Of a stretch of 64,000 nucleotides of DNA, positions 18,113 to 26,828 are shown in pieces (position 1 is the stretch's first letter; each line of letters opens with the position of its first letter). The DNA lies in assembly GCF_007858435.1 (NCBI RefSeq), contig NZ_VIGW01000001.1, positions 1-64,000 of the forward strand, written 5' to 3'. The notes beneath the pieces are model-generated. The model was not told the origin of the DNA. It made no database searches and worked only from the letters and a program-made list of their open reading frames with translations. Both the position numbers and the translations under genes were made by a program. Source of the DNA: Tsukamurella asaccharolytica (GTDB lineage Bacteria > Actinomycetota > Actinomycetes > Mycobacteriales > Mycobacteriaceae).

Positions 18113-18754
18113 GTGAGCGACGAGGCCACCCCCGACGCCTCCGCCGGCACCGGCCAGGAGGCCCTGGACGCGGCGATCCAGCGCGCGGAGACCACATCGT
18201 CGCGCAACATCTCGAACCTCCCCGGGCTTCCCCTCGCCGACGACACGGCGAATCTGCGGCAGGGCCCGGACCTGCACTCCGGCCTGCTCGGGCTGCTCCC
18301 CCTCGTCGGCGTCTGGCGCGGCGAGGGCGAGGGCCACGACGAGTCCGGCGACTACCACTTCGGCCAGCAGATCGTGGTCAGCCACGACGGGCAGAACTTC
18401 CTCTCCTGGGAAGCGCGGTCCTGGAAGCTGGACGATCAGGGCGAGTTCTCCGAGCCCGACCTCCGCGAGGCCGGTTTCTGGCGCATCGGCGAGGATGACG
18501 AGATCGAGTTCCTCGTCACCCACGCCAGCGGCATCGTCGAGCTCTACTACGGCAAGCCCGTCTCCCAGACCGCGTGGGAGCTCGAGACCGACGTGGTGAT
18601 CCGCTCCAAGAGCTCCCCGCTGGCCGGCGCGTCGAAGCGGCTGTACGGCCTCGTCGAGCAGGGCGGCGCCCTGGCGTACGTCGAGGAGCGGATCGACGCC
18701 GACGGCGAGCTCATACCGCGCCTGTCCGCCAAGCTCAACCGCTACGCGGGCTGA
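18113..18754 (+). CDS. Nitrobindin-fold (DUF1794/FABP-like) protein
   Basis: A 213-residue protein. A flexible ~50-residue N-terminus is followed by a ten-stranded barrel whose first strand has the family motif G-x-W-x-G-x-G ('GVWRGEGEG', ~66-74). It matches the Rv0813c position and text. Nitrobindins bind heme and nitric oxide, but here the C-terminal region ('[13 protein letters not shown]') shows no His where the heme-ligating His of nitrobindins is expected, so heme binding is doubtful and lipid or other ligand binding is possible. The GTG start has no clear ribosome-binding site and probably depends on the small ORF upstream. Confidence 0.82.
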   Translation: MSDEATPDASAGTGQEALDAAIQRAETTSSRNISNLPGLPLADDTANLRQGPDLHSGLLGLLPLVGVWRGEGEGHDESGDYHFGQQIVVSHDGQNFLSWEARSWKLDDQGEFSEPDLREAGFWRIGEDDEIEFLVTHASGIVELYYGKPVSQTAWELETDVVIRSKSSPLAGASKRLYGLVEQGGALAYVEERIDADGELIPRLSAKLNRYAG

Positions 18755-18764
18755 CTCCGCACCG

Positions 18765-18792
18765 CCCACTCGAACCTCAACGTTCGAGTGGG
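18765..18792 (+). terminator. Terminator after the nitrobindin-fold gene
   Basis: CCCACTCGAAC / GTTCGAGTGGG, an 11-bp perfect stem with a six-base loop shortly after the stop codon. Confidence 0.6.
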
Positions 18793-18815
18793 TGGAGCAA
18801 ATCGAAAACTTGTCG

Positions 18816-19296
18816 GTCGGTCGATCTAGCCACCGTCCTACTCGGAGGTGAGCCCGGCACGGCGCACGTGCGGGACGGCGGGGAGCTCCCCGCCGAGATC
18901 GCGCGCCGAATCGTCGGCAAGGCCACCGCAGCCGGTGTCGCCTGGGTCCGGCGGCTCTATGTGGCCCCGGGGACGGGCGCTGTCGTCGGTCTGGACTCCC
19001 ACGCCCGCCGATTCCCCCAGGGACTCGCCGACCTGATCGCCGCACGCGACCAGTACTGCCGGACCCCGTACTGCGACGCGCCGATCGCTCACATCGATCA
19101 CGTCGAACGCCACGTCTCCGGCGGCCCCACGGACGTCGACAACGGCGAAGGACTATGCGCCGCATGCAACTACGCGAAGGAGGGGCTGGGCTGGAGAGCC
19201 CGGGAGGTCGCGGATCCGTCGGGACGGCACACCGTCGAGACCCGCACCCCCTCCGGCCATCTCCACCGTTCCACCGCGCCGGAACACGCCGCCTGA
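18816..19296 (+). pseudogene. C-terminal fragment of a DUF222/HNH endonuclease (13E12-type)
   Basis: About 160 codons match the end of the actinobacterial 13E12/DUF222 family. 'LPAEIARRIVG', 'WVRRLYVAPGTGAVVGLDS' and a complete HNH core 'RDQYCRTPYCDAPIAHIDHVERH…GGPTDVDNGEGLCAACNY' are visible. The large N-terminal DUF222 domain is missing and no start codon with a ribosome-binding site is seen. The sequence begins right after the preceding hairpin. I read it as a relic of a mobile-element-associated gene. Confidence 0.7.
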
Positions 19297-19360
19297 GCGA
19301 AGGACTCGGTTGCGGGATGCGCCCCGACCCGGCGGCGGGGTGAACGCCGGCCGCACGCAA

Positions 19361-19401
19361 CAGGCCCCGGGTGCGTGAACATCACGCGCTCCCGGGGCCT
19401 G
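19361..19401. terminator. Strong extended hairpin
   Basis: CAGGCCCCGGG / CCCGGGGCCTG, with an inner GCGTG-aacat-CACGC stem, makes one long nearly continuous hairpin. It follows the HNH fragment on the plus strand and the 12-codon ORF on the minus strand. Confidence 0.65.
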
Positions 19402-19426
19402 CCGTATTCCAGGTGGGCGACCGCCG

Positions 19427-19465
19427 TCAGGCGGCGGCCACCTCCTCAGTCCTGAAATTCACCAT
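19427..19465 (-). CDS. 12-residue ORF with a very strong ribosome-binding site
   Basis: MVNFRTEEVAAA, stop. It is preceded by GAAAGGAGGTGGTCC (minus strand), an extended match to the complement of the 16S rRNA 3' end. It is followed by the long hairpin at 19361-19401. No gene lies downstream on this strand before the plus-strand HNH relic. It may be a translated leader whose downstream gene was lost, or a small peptide; there is no homology I recognise. Confidence 0.35.
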   Translation of the reverse strand: MVNFRTEEVAAA

Positions 19466-19556
19466 TTCTCGGACCACCTCCTTTCGTTGACGTCGTCGAC
19501 GCTACGCCCGCGCCGGGACGTCGGCAACGGAATTTTCCGGAGGGCGAACGCACTGG

Positions 19557-20233
19557 TCAGGCACCATACAGTGCGGCGATCTGCTGCGAAGAAGCCCACT
19601 TCGCATACGTGGGCGCCTGCGGCCAGCCGTCGGGCACGTCCTGCCACTGCTCCTGCCTCCCGTAGGGCAGGGCATCGAGAACGCCGAACAGGTACCCCAG
19701 CTGTTCCGTACCGCGACCGGTGGTGTTCCACACCCGGTAGACGGTCTCACCATCGCGGACGAAGGTTTCAGCGCGAAACCCTCGCCGGGCCCCGCGCCCA
19801 CGTCGGCCCCGAAGGTGCTGCCGGCGCTCGAGAACCAGGTCATCGTGTTGCCGACGCGCCGCTTGTACGCCAGCGCCTCGTCGATCGGGCCGTTGGTGAC
19901 GATCACGAACCGCGCGTCCCAGTTCGCCAGCGCGTCGAGCCGGGTGAACTGCGAGGTGAAGCCCGTGCACCCCGGGCACTGCCACTCGTTCCCGTCGGTC
20001 CACATGTGGTGGTACGTCAGCAGCTGGGAGTGGCCGTCGAAGACCTCGGCGAGAGTCACCGACGAGCCGTCCTCGGCGGTCAGCCGGTACTCCGGCAGCT
20101 CCACGGCGGGTAGGGCGCGCCGCTGGGCGGCGATGGCGTCGAGCTCGCGGGTCGCGGCCTTCTCGCGGATGCGCAGAGAGTCGAGCTCCTTCTGCCAGGT
20201 CTCGCGGTCGACGACGGTGGGAATGGCGGTCAT
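19557..20233 (-). pseudogene. DUF899 thioredoxin-like protein, frameshifted
   Basis: It starts MTAIPTVVDRETW and runs in frame through the DUF899 signature 'TYHHMWTDGNEWQCPGCTGF' (cut: 'YHHMW…CPGCTGF') and 'GNTMTWFSSAGSTFGADVGAGPGEGF'. The expected C-terminus ('AETFVRDGETVYRVWNTTGRG…' through 'QQIAALYGA') continues in another frame. One base appears missing near 19774: GGTTTCGCGC where GGTTTCCGCGC would restore the frame. It is either a recent inactivation or a sequence error. Divergent from the TetR gene, which probably regulates it. Confidence 0.75.
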
Positions 20234-20311
20234 GACGACTCCTCGCATGTTTACGGCGTCCACATCTGTTATGTTCACACCGTACACTTCACGGACGGGG
20301 GCCACAAGGGA

Positions 20312-20887
20312 ATGGCGTACCACCACGGGGACCTGGCGCAGGCGCTGGTCGACGCGGGCCTCGAGGTCACCCGCGCGGGCGGACCGTCGGCCCTGACGAT
20401 CCGCGAGGTCACCCGCCGGGTCGGCGTGAGCCCCAACGCCGCGTACCGCCACTTCCCCGACCGGCTGGCGCTGCTGCGGGCCGTGAGCTCCGCCATCGAG
20501 CAGCGCATGGCCGACGCCATGCCCGTGCGCCCCGGGCAGGGCCCCGTCGAGCGCCTGCGCGCCGTCGGCCTCGGGTACATCGCCTTCGCCCTGGCCGAAC
20601 CGGGATGGTTCTCGGTGTGCTTCTTCGGCGACGAGGTGCCGGATCCCGAGTCGCTCCACGGGATCCCGCCGTACGTCGCGCTGTCGGAGGCCCTCGACCT
20701 CCTGGTGCACGCGAACCTGCTGCGCCCCGAAGCCCGACGGTCCGCGACCTGGTCCTGTTGGTCGATGGTCCACGGCTTCGCCGAGATGGCGCTGCGCGGC
20801 CCGCTGCACCACCTGCCGGGCGAGCAGCAGTGGCCGCTCGCGGAAGCCGCGGTCGACGCGGCGATCGCGGGCATCCTGCGCGACTGA
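20312..20887 (+). CDS. TetR-family regulator
   Basis: A 191-residue regulator. N-terminal helix-turn-helix 'ALTIREVTRRVGVSPNAAYRHFPDRLALLRAV' spans ~29-60. The C-terminal domain resembles the WHG/TetR_C group with 'GYIAFALAEPGWFSVCF'. It is divergent from the DUF899 gene. The 78-base gap contains TGTTATGTTCACACC-like AT-richer sequence suitable for promoter and operator, but no clean palindrome. Confidence 0.88.
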   Translation: MAYHHGDLAQALVDAGLEVTRAGGPSALTIREVTRRVGVSPNAAYRHFPDRLALLRAVSSAIEQRMADAMPVRPGQGPVERLRAVGLGYIAFALAEPGWFSVCFFGDEVPDPESLHGIPPYVALSEALDLLVHANLLRPEARRSATWSCWSMVHGFAEMALRGPLHHLPGEQQWPLAEAAVDAAIAGILRD

Positions 20888-20930
20888 CCGCCGCGCAGCA
20901 CGGCGCCGCTCGGCACGGCGCCGCGCAGCG

Positions 20931-22508
20931 CTACGCCGACCTGCGCCGCTCGATCTCCCACCCCCGCACGTCCGCGGGCGGCTCCGCGCGTCCCGCGACG
21001 ACGACGGTGCGCCCGGGGAACAGCCCGGCGGGGTCGAGGATCTCGGCGAGCAGCCGTCGCGCGTCGGCCTCGTCGAGGTGTTCCGTCGGCTCGTCCAGGA
21101 GGACGACGGCGGCGGGGCTCAGCAGCGCCCGCGCCAGCAGCAGCCGGCGCCGCTGGCCCCCCGACAGCGACGCGGCGCCGTCCTCGAGCGGGGTACGCAC
21201 GCCGTCGGGGAGCCCGTCGAGCCACTCCCCCAGCCCGACCCGGCGCAGCGCCGCGTCGATCTCGGCGTCGGTCGCGTCGCCGCGCGCCACGCGGCAGTTC
21301 TCGGCCACCGTCGTCGCGAAGACGTGCGCGGCCTCGCCGAAGAAGGCCACCGCGGCGGGCAGGTCCGCGCAGTCGCGCGCGGGTGTCCCGTCGACGAGGA
21401 CCTCGCCGCCGCGGTCGTCGAGCCCGGCGAGCGCGAGCAGCAGTGTGGTCTTGCCCGCCCCGGAGGCGCCGCGCACCGCGAGCCGATCGCCGGGCTCGAG
21501 CACCAGCGCGCCCAGTTGCAGGGTCGGCCGCGGCGGGACCGGCTCAGTGCCGGCGGGCACCGCGGGCAGGGTGAGCAGTGGCGCGAGGCGGCCCGCGGCG
21601 TCGGCGGAGCGCACGTACTGCCGCGCCGCGTCGGGAAGCACGGAGACGGCCTCGAAGGCGCTCAGCGGCAGCAGGATCAGGATGCCCAGCGTGGTGGCGG
21701 ACGCCGAGTCGACCCGGGCGACGGCGACGAGCAGCGCGGCCACGACGGCGACGCCGACGGCGAGCGGGATCGCCGCGTCCGCCAGTGCGCCCGTGCGGGC
21801 CGCGCGGTCGACGGCGGACCGCCGGGCGTCCTCGGCGCGGGTGGCGCGGGCTCGCACCTCGTCGAGCCGGCCCGCGACCGCGAGTTCGCCGCCGTGGTCG
21901 AGGACCGCGGAGGCCGCCGCGCCGAAGGCCTCGCTGCCCGCCGCCTCCGCGGCCGCGCGATCGCGGGTGGCGCGGGCGGTCAGCCAGGGCGTGGCGACCC
22001 CGGCGAGCAGCAAGCACACTCCGAGTGCGAGCCCCGCGCGCGGGTCCAGGAACCACATCCACCCCGTCGCCGCCACCGACACGGTCGCCGCGGCCGCGGC
22101 GGGGATGACGGTGCGCACCAGCGCATCGCCGACGGCGTCGACGTCGGCGCCGGTGCGGGCGAGGAGCTCGCCGTCGGAGAGCCGGACGGACTCCGCGGGC
22201 GCGGCGCCGGCCAGGCGCGCGTACAGCGCCGCGCGCAGTTCGGTGAGCCCCCGCAGCGCGAGCCGGTGGCTCGCGAGCCGCTCGACGTAGCGCATCAGCC
22301 CGCGGGTGATGCCGAGCCCGCGCACCGAGGTGACGGCCAGCGTCAGCGCCAGCACGGGCGGCATCGTCCACGCCTTGGTGATGAGCCACGCGGAGAGCCC
22401 CGCCAGCGCGAGCGCGCTGCCCGCGGTGAGGACGCCGGCGCCCACGGCGCCGAGTGCGGCGAGGGGTCGGGTCCGCATGGCGCGCAGGCAGCTCAGCAGG
22501 TCACGCAC
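20931..22508 (-). CDS. cydC: Cytochrome bd assembly ABC exporter subunit CydC
   Basis: A 525-residue fused membrane-ATPase half-transporter. About six helices (~15-285) precede an ATPase domain with Walker A GASGAGKTT, signature LSGGQRRRL and Walker B VVLLDEPTEHLD. With CydD it exports reducing thiols (Cys/GSH in E. coli) needed to assemble the bd oxidase. The GTG start overlaps the cydD stop by eight bases. Last gene of cydABDC. Confidence 0.93.
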   Translation of the reverse strand: MRDLLSCLRAMRTRPLAALGAVGAGVLTAGSALALAGLSAWLITKAWTMPPVLALTLAVTSVRGLGITRGLMRYVERLASHRLALRGLTELRAALYARLAGAAPAESVRLSDGELLARTGADVDAVGDALVRTVIPAAAAATVSVAATGWMWFLDPRAGLALGVCLLLAGVATPWLTARATRDRAAAEAAGSEAFGAAASAVLDHGGELAVAGRLDEVRARATRAEDARRSAVDRAARTGALADAAIPLAVGVAVVAALLVAVARVDSASATTLGILILLPLSAFEAVSVLPDAARQYVRSADAAGRLAPLLTLPAVPAGTEPVPPRPTLQLGALVLEPGDRLAVRGASGAGKTTLLLALAGLDDRGGEVLVDGTPARDCADLPAAVAFFGEAAHVFATTVAENCRVARGDATDAEIDAALRRVGLGEWLDGLPDGVRTPLEDGAASLSGGQRRRLLLARALLSPAAVVLLDEPTEHLDEADARRLLAEILDPAGLFPGRTVVVAGRAEPPADVRGWEIERRRSA

Positions 22509-24105
22509 GGGCCACCTCCAGCACTGCGTCGGCGGCGGCGAGCACCTGCGGATCGTGCGAGGCGATGACCACGGTCGCGCCGGCGTCGGCGCGGGCGCGC
22601 AGCGCCGCGAGCACGCGCGGGGCCAGCTCGTCGTCGAGGTGCGCGGTGGGCTCGTCGAACAGCAGCACCGGGCGCCCGAGCGCGAGCGTGCGAGCGAGGG
22701 CGAGCCGCTGCCGCTGCCCGGCGGAGAGCCCGGCCCCGCCGGTGCCCACGGGCCGGTCCCAGCCGCCTTCGGCGACCACCTCGTCGAGGCCCGTCGCGGC
22801 CAGTACCGCGGGCACGGAATCCGGTGCGGGGGCGCCCAGCAGCGTGAAGTTGTGCTCCAGCGTGCCCGGCTCGAGATAGGGATGCTGCGGGCACCAGGCC
22901 ACGTGCGCCCACCACTCCGGGCCGCCGGCCAGCGGCTCGCCGTCGACGGTCACGGAGCCCGCGTCCGGCGCGGCGAGGCCGGCCAGGACGGTGAGCAGCG
23001 TGGACTTCCCCGAGCCGTTGGGCCCGGTGAGCACCGTGACCCGGCCGGGGACGAAGGCACCGTCGAAGCCCGACGGTGCGGCGCCGTCCCGTCCGTCGAC
23101 GGTGACTCCTCGCGCCACGAGCACACCGGGGTGCGCCGTGCCGCGGACCGGCGCCGGCGCGGGCGCGTCGAGCACGGCGAAGACCCGCCGGGTCGCCTCG
23201 ATCCCCTGCTCGGCGGCGTGGAATCCGGCACCGACCGCGCGCAGCGGCCGGTACACCTCGGGGGCGAGGATCAACGCGACGACGCCCGCGAACAGCGTCA
23301 TCTCGCCGTAGACCAGGCGCAGGCCGATGCTCACCGCGACGAGCGCGACGCACAGCGTGGCGAGCAGCTCGAGGGCGAAGGAGGAGAGGAAGGCGATCCG
23401 CAGCGCGCCCATCGTCTCGGTCTCGTTGCGCGCGCCGAGCTCGCGCACCGTCCGCTCGGGTCCGCGCTCGCGGCCGAGGGCCCGCAGCGTGGGCAGGCCC
23501 GCGACCAGGTCCAGCAGCCGGGCCGAGAGCCGCGACATGGCCCGCAGGCGCCGCCGCGTCCGGTCTCGGGTGAGCAGGCCGATGAGCACCATGAAGATCG
23601 GCAGCAAGGGCAGGGTGCCCAGCGCGATCGTGCCGGAGACCCAGTCCGCGACGAACATCGCGAGAATCAGCGTGGGGGTGGCGATGACGCTCAGCGCGAG
23701 GGCGGGGACGTACCCCGTGAGGTACGGCGGGAGGTCGTCGAGACCCCGGGTGAGCGCAGTGCGCAGTTCCTCGCGATCCCCAGGGGTACGGCCCGGACCG
23801 ACCGCCGCCAGTGCGGCGGAACGCAATTCGGAGACCACGCGGTCCGCGGCCCGCCGTTCGATGCGCGATCGCAGGTGACTCACGGCGACGCGCACCGCCA
23901 CCGCTCCGACGGTCAGCGCCAGCGGCCCCGTCACGTCCGCGTTCCCGGTCACGAGGCGGGCGAGCGCCGTCGCGAGGGCGACGGCCAGCACGATCACCGC
24001 GACGGTCTCCGCCACGCCGCAGGCGATCACGGTGGCCATCAACCCGCGCGAGCTGCGCGCGTAGCGCAGCAACCGTGGGTCGACGGGCGCCCGGGTGTCA
24101 GGCAC
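22501..24105 (-). CDS. cydD: Cytochrome bd assembly ABC exporter subunit CydD
   Basis: A 534-residue half-transporter. The membrane domain (~20-300) contains 'LRALGRERGPERTVRELG'. The ATPase domain has Walker A GPNGSGKST, signature LSAGQRQRL (Ala for the usual Gly) and Walker B VLLFDEPTAHLDD. It pairs with CydC. The GTG start overlaps the cydB stop by eight bases. Confidence 0.93.
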   Translation of the reverse strand: MPDTRAPVDPRLLRYARSSRGLMATVIACGVAETVAVIVLAVALATALARLVTGNADVTGPLALTVGAVAVRVAVSHLRSRIERRAADRVVSELRSAALAAVGPGRTPGDREELRTALTRGLDDLPPYLTGYVPALALSVIATPTLILAMFVADWVSGTIALGTLPLLPIFMVLIGLLTRDRTRRRLRAMSRLSARLLDLVAGLPTLRALGRERGPERTVRELGARNETETMGALRIAFLSSFALELLATLCVALVAVSIGLRLVYGEMTLFAGVVALILAPEVYRPLRAVGAGFHAAEQGIEATRRVFAVLDAPAPAPVRGTAHPGVLVARGVTVDGRDGAAPSGFDGAFVPGRVTVLTGPNGSGKSTLLTVLAGLAAPDAGSVTVDGEPLAGGPEWWAHVAWCPQHPYLEPGTLEHNFTLLGAPAPDSVPAVLAATGLDEVVAEGGWDRPVGTGGAGLSAGQRQRLALARTLALGRPVLLFDEPTAHLDDELAPRVLAALRARADAGATVVIASHDPQVLAAADAVLEVARA

Positions 24106-25132
24106 GGGGGCTGAGCCCGATGGACGGCGGGATCTGGGCGGCGGAGATGCGCTTGCGGAACACCCAGTAGGTCCACGCCTGGTAGATCATCACCATCGGC
24201 AGGAGCACGATGGTGCACCAGGACAACACGACCAGCGTGTAGTGCGAGGAGGCGGCGGCCTCGATGGTGATCGAGCGGGCGGGGTCGGTCGCGTTGAGCA
24301 CGTTGGGGAACAGCGCACCGAAGAGCAGCACGCTCACGGACAACACGGTCAGCGAGGTCGCGAAGAACGCCGCCAGCTCCCGCCCGAGGCGGATCAACGG
24401 GCCGGCGGCGAGCAGCCCGGCGGCGGCCAGCGCCACCATCGCCCACGTCCAGGGCTTGCCGTGCTCGAGCTGGGTCCACACGGCGAATGCGGCGCCGATC
24501 GCGGTGACGGGCAGCCACATCCGCACCGCGAGCCGCCGGGCGTCCACCCGCACGTCACCGTCGGACTTGAGCGCGATGAAGATCGCGCCGTGCAGAAGGA
24601 ACAGGACGAGGGTGGCGATCCCGCCGAGCAGCCCGTAGGGGTTGAGCAGGTCCCAGACCTCGCTCGTCATGCCACCGCGCTCGTCGAGGTCGACGCCGCG
24701 CACGATGTTCGCGAAGATCAGGCCCCACGCGAACGCGGGGATCCACGAACCGAGCCCGATCCCCACGTCCGCCCAGCCGCGCCACCGCGGCTCGTCGATC
24801 TTGCCGCGCCACTCGATCGCGCAGACCCGGGTGATGAGGCCCACCAGGATGGCCAGCAGCACGAGGTAGAAGCCGGAGAAGACCTCGGCGTACCAGACGG
24901 GGAAGGCGGCGAACATCGCCGCGCCGGCGGTGATCAGCCACACCTCGTTGCCGTCCCACACGGGGCCGATCGTGTTGAGCAGCACGCGCCGCCGCTTCTC
25001 GGCGTCGGGATGGGAGCGCTTGCGCCCCAGGATCGGCATGAGCATGCCGACGCCGAAGTCGAAGCCTTCCAGCACGAAGTAGCCGGTGAACAGGAAGCCG
25101 ATGGCGAGGAACCAGTAGTCGGGAAGTGTCAT
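24098..25132 (-). CDS. cydB: Cytochrome bd quinol oxidase subunit II
   Basis: A 344-residue integral membrane subunit with about eight or nine helices. It starts 'MTLPDYWFLAIGFLFTGYFVLEGFDFGVGML', the typical CydB opening (cut: 'WFLAIGFLFTGYFVLEGFDF'). 'NTIGPVWDGNEVWLITAG' is a second family hallmark. It forms the high-oxygen-affinity terminal oxidase with CydA. The start is nine bases after the cydA stop. Confidence 0.96.
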   Translation of the reverse strand: MTLPDYWFLAIGFLFTGYFVLEGFDFGVGMLMPILGRKRSHPDAEKRRRVLLNTIGPVWDGNEVWLITAGAAMFAAFPVWYAEVFSGFYLVLLAILVGLITRVCAIEWRGKIDEPRWRGWADVGIGLGSWIPAFAWGLIFANIVRGVDLDERGGMTSEVWDLLNPYGLLGGIATLVLFLLHGAIFIALKSDGDVRVDARRLAVRMWLPVTAIGAAFAVWTQLEHGKPWTWAMVALAAAGLLAAGPLIRLGRELAAFFATSLTVLSVSVLLFGALFPNVLNATDPARSITIEAAASSHYTLVVLSWCTIVLLPMVMIYQAWTYWVFRKRISAAQIPPSIGLSPRA

Positions 25133-25141
25133 GGCGGCCTC

Positions 25142-26668
25142 CTAGTACGCGAACGAGAGGTGTTCCGACGATGCCTTCCGGCCGCGCTCGTCGCCGGGCG
25201 GATCGTCGCCGGGCGGATCGTCGCCGGAGGGCTCGTCTCCCGGCGGATCGTCGTCGTGGGGCGGGTCCAGAGGCGTGTGCAGGTTCGGCCCCTTGATCAC
25301 GTACCGCCGGAGCAGGAAGAACCACAGGAGATACAGCGTGCCGTAGACCGCGGCGAAAGTGATGATGGAGAAGGCCATCATCGTGACCGAGTGCCCGGAG
25401 ACGGCTTGGCCCACGGTGAGCCGGATCGTCGGGTCGCCTTCCGGGTTGGGCACCACCACCCACGGCTGGCGGCCCATCTCCGTGAAGACCCAGCCGGAGG
25501 TGTTGGCGAGGAACGGCGTCGGCAGGGCGATGAGGCAGATCCGGCTGAACCACTTCTGATTCGGGATGCGGCCACGGCGGGTGACCCACAGGCCCGCGAC
25601 GGCCAGCACGCCCGAGCCGATGGACCAGCCCATCATCGCGCGGAACGCCCAGTAGGAAACGAAGAGGTTGGGACGGTAGTCGCCGGGACCGAACTTCTCG
25701 ACGGCCTCGGCCTGCAGCTCGGTGACGCCCTTGAGGGTCGAGTTGGGGTCGCCGTTGGCGAGGAAGGAAGTCACGTACGGCACCTGCAGCACGTGCGTCA
25801 CCGATTCGCAGTTGTTCTGCGTGCCGATGGTCAGCAGGGAGAAACTGGCGCCGGTCTCGGTGTGGCAGAGCGATTCCGCGGAGGCCATCTTCATGGGCTG
25901 CTGCTCGAACATGAGCTTGGCCTGCACATCGCCGGTGATGCCCAGGCCGACGGCCGAGACGATCATGACGCCCAGGCCGAACCGGGTGACGGGCCGCATG
26001 GACTTCGCCAGTTCGATCGCGTCGGGATCGCCCTTGCGCATTCCGCGCACCATCCACCAGCCGCCGATCGCGGCGACGAAGGTGCCGGCGGTGAGCCAGG
26101 CGCCGAAGACGGTGTGCGGGAAGGCCGCGAGGGTGGTCGAGTTGGTGAGCACCTCCCAGATGCTCGTGAGCTCGGCGCGGTTCTTCTCCGGGTTGAACCT
26201 GGCGCCCACGGGATGCTGCATCCACGAGTTCGCGGCGATGATGAAGAAGGCCGAGGCGTTCACGCCGACCGCGACGAGCCAGATACAGGCCAGGTGAACC
26301 AGTTTCGGCAGCCTCGTCCAGCCGAAGATCCACAGCCCGAGGAAAGTCGACTCCATGAAGAAGGCGACGAGGCCCTCGAGCGCGAGCGGTGCGCCGAAGA
26401 CGTCGCCGACGAATTTGCTGTACTCGCTCCAGGCCATGCCGAACTGGAACTCCTGCACGATGCCGGTGGCGACGCCGAGAGCGAAGTTGATGAGGTAGAG
26501 CTTGCCGAAGAAGTTCGTCGCCTTGAGCCAGGCCCGCTTGCCCGTCACGACCCAGATCGTCTGCATCGTGGCGACCATCGGTGCCAGGCCGATGGTCAGC
26601 GGCACGAGGATGAAGTGCAGCACCGTGGTCATGCCGAACTGCCAGCGGGCGATGTCCAATGCGGTCAC
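25142..26668 (-). CDS. cydA: Cytochrome bd quinol oxidase subunit I
   Basis: A 508-residue heme-bearing subunit. Heme ligands are visible as the His in 'TTVLHFILVPLTIG' (b595), the His in 'FPHTVFGAWLTAG' (b558) and the Met in the same loop region. The Q-loop is the short form. It carries the signature 'GRQPWVV'. The C-terminus has an acidic/Gly/Asp/Pro repeat of DDPPGD-type units before the end. The GTG at 26668 has AGGGAG upstream. Two tandem palindromes lie 55-90 bases before the start and probably govern the operon. Confidence 0.96.
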   Translation of the reverse strand: MTALDIARWQFGMTTVLHFILVPLTIGLAPMVATMQTIWVVTGKRAWLKATNFFGKLYLINFALGVATGIVQEFQFGMAWSEYSKFVGDVFGAPLALEGLVAFFMESTFLGLWIFGWTRLPKLVHLACIWLVAVGVNASAFFIIAANSWMQHPVGARFNPEKNRAELTSIWEVLTNSTTLAAFPHTVFGAWLTAGTFVAAIGGWWMVRGMRKGDPDAIELAKSMRPVTRFGLGVMIVSAVGLGITGDVQAKLMFEQQPMKMASAESLCHTETGASFSLLTIGTQNNCESVTHVLQVPYVTSFLANGDPNSTLKGVTELQAEAVEKFGPGDYRPNLFVSYWAFRAMMGWSIGSGVLAVAGLWVTRRGRIPNQKWFSRICLIALPTPFLANTSGWVFTEMGRQPWVVVPNPEGDPTIRLTVGQAVSGHSVTMMAFSIITFAAVYGTLYLLWFFLLRRYVIKGPNLHTPLDPPHDDDPPGDEPSGDDPPGDDPPGDERGRKASSEHLSFAY

Positions 26669-26722
26669 TGCGTACTCCCTGGGCCGAGGGGGCGGGCCGG
26701 CGTCGTCGCCGGCCGCTTGCAC

Positions 26723-26758
26723 TACTACATCCGGTAGTAAGTACTACTGATGGTAGTA
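26723..26758. promoter_or_regulatory. Tandem palindromic operators of cydABDC
   Basis: Two copies of TACTAC-N5-GTAGTA (26723-26739 and 26742-26758), centres 19 bp apart, about two helical turns. This AT-rich island stands out from the surrounding GC-rich DNA. It suggests two dimers of one regulator bind side by side; the regulator is not in the immediate neighbourhood. Confidence 0.65.
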
Positions 26759-26828
26759 GTTCAGCCCGTCGATCCCAAGTGTTGAGACGCAGCACACGTC
26801 GCGGGCCGGGGCGGGACCTCCCGCGCGC

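Noticed and set aside
16368-18197. 609-codon minus-strand frame opposite the MFS gene
   Set aside because: Shadow frame without membrane or domain signals; the MFS protein is certain.
21078-22568. Plus-strand 496-codon frame opposite cydC
   Set aside because: Antisense shadow; CydC motifs are all on the minus strand.
25180-25260. Possible tandem repeat or CRISPR-like array (GGCGGATCGTCGCC units)
   Set aside because: It is the coding repeat for the DDPPGD-type tail of CydA, in frame, without spacers.
24095-26737. 880-codon plus-strand open frame opposite cydB-cydA
   Set aside because: Composition is repetitive Asp/Glu/His/Gly/Arg typical of antisense frames; cydA and cydB are unambiguous.
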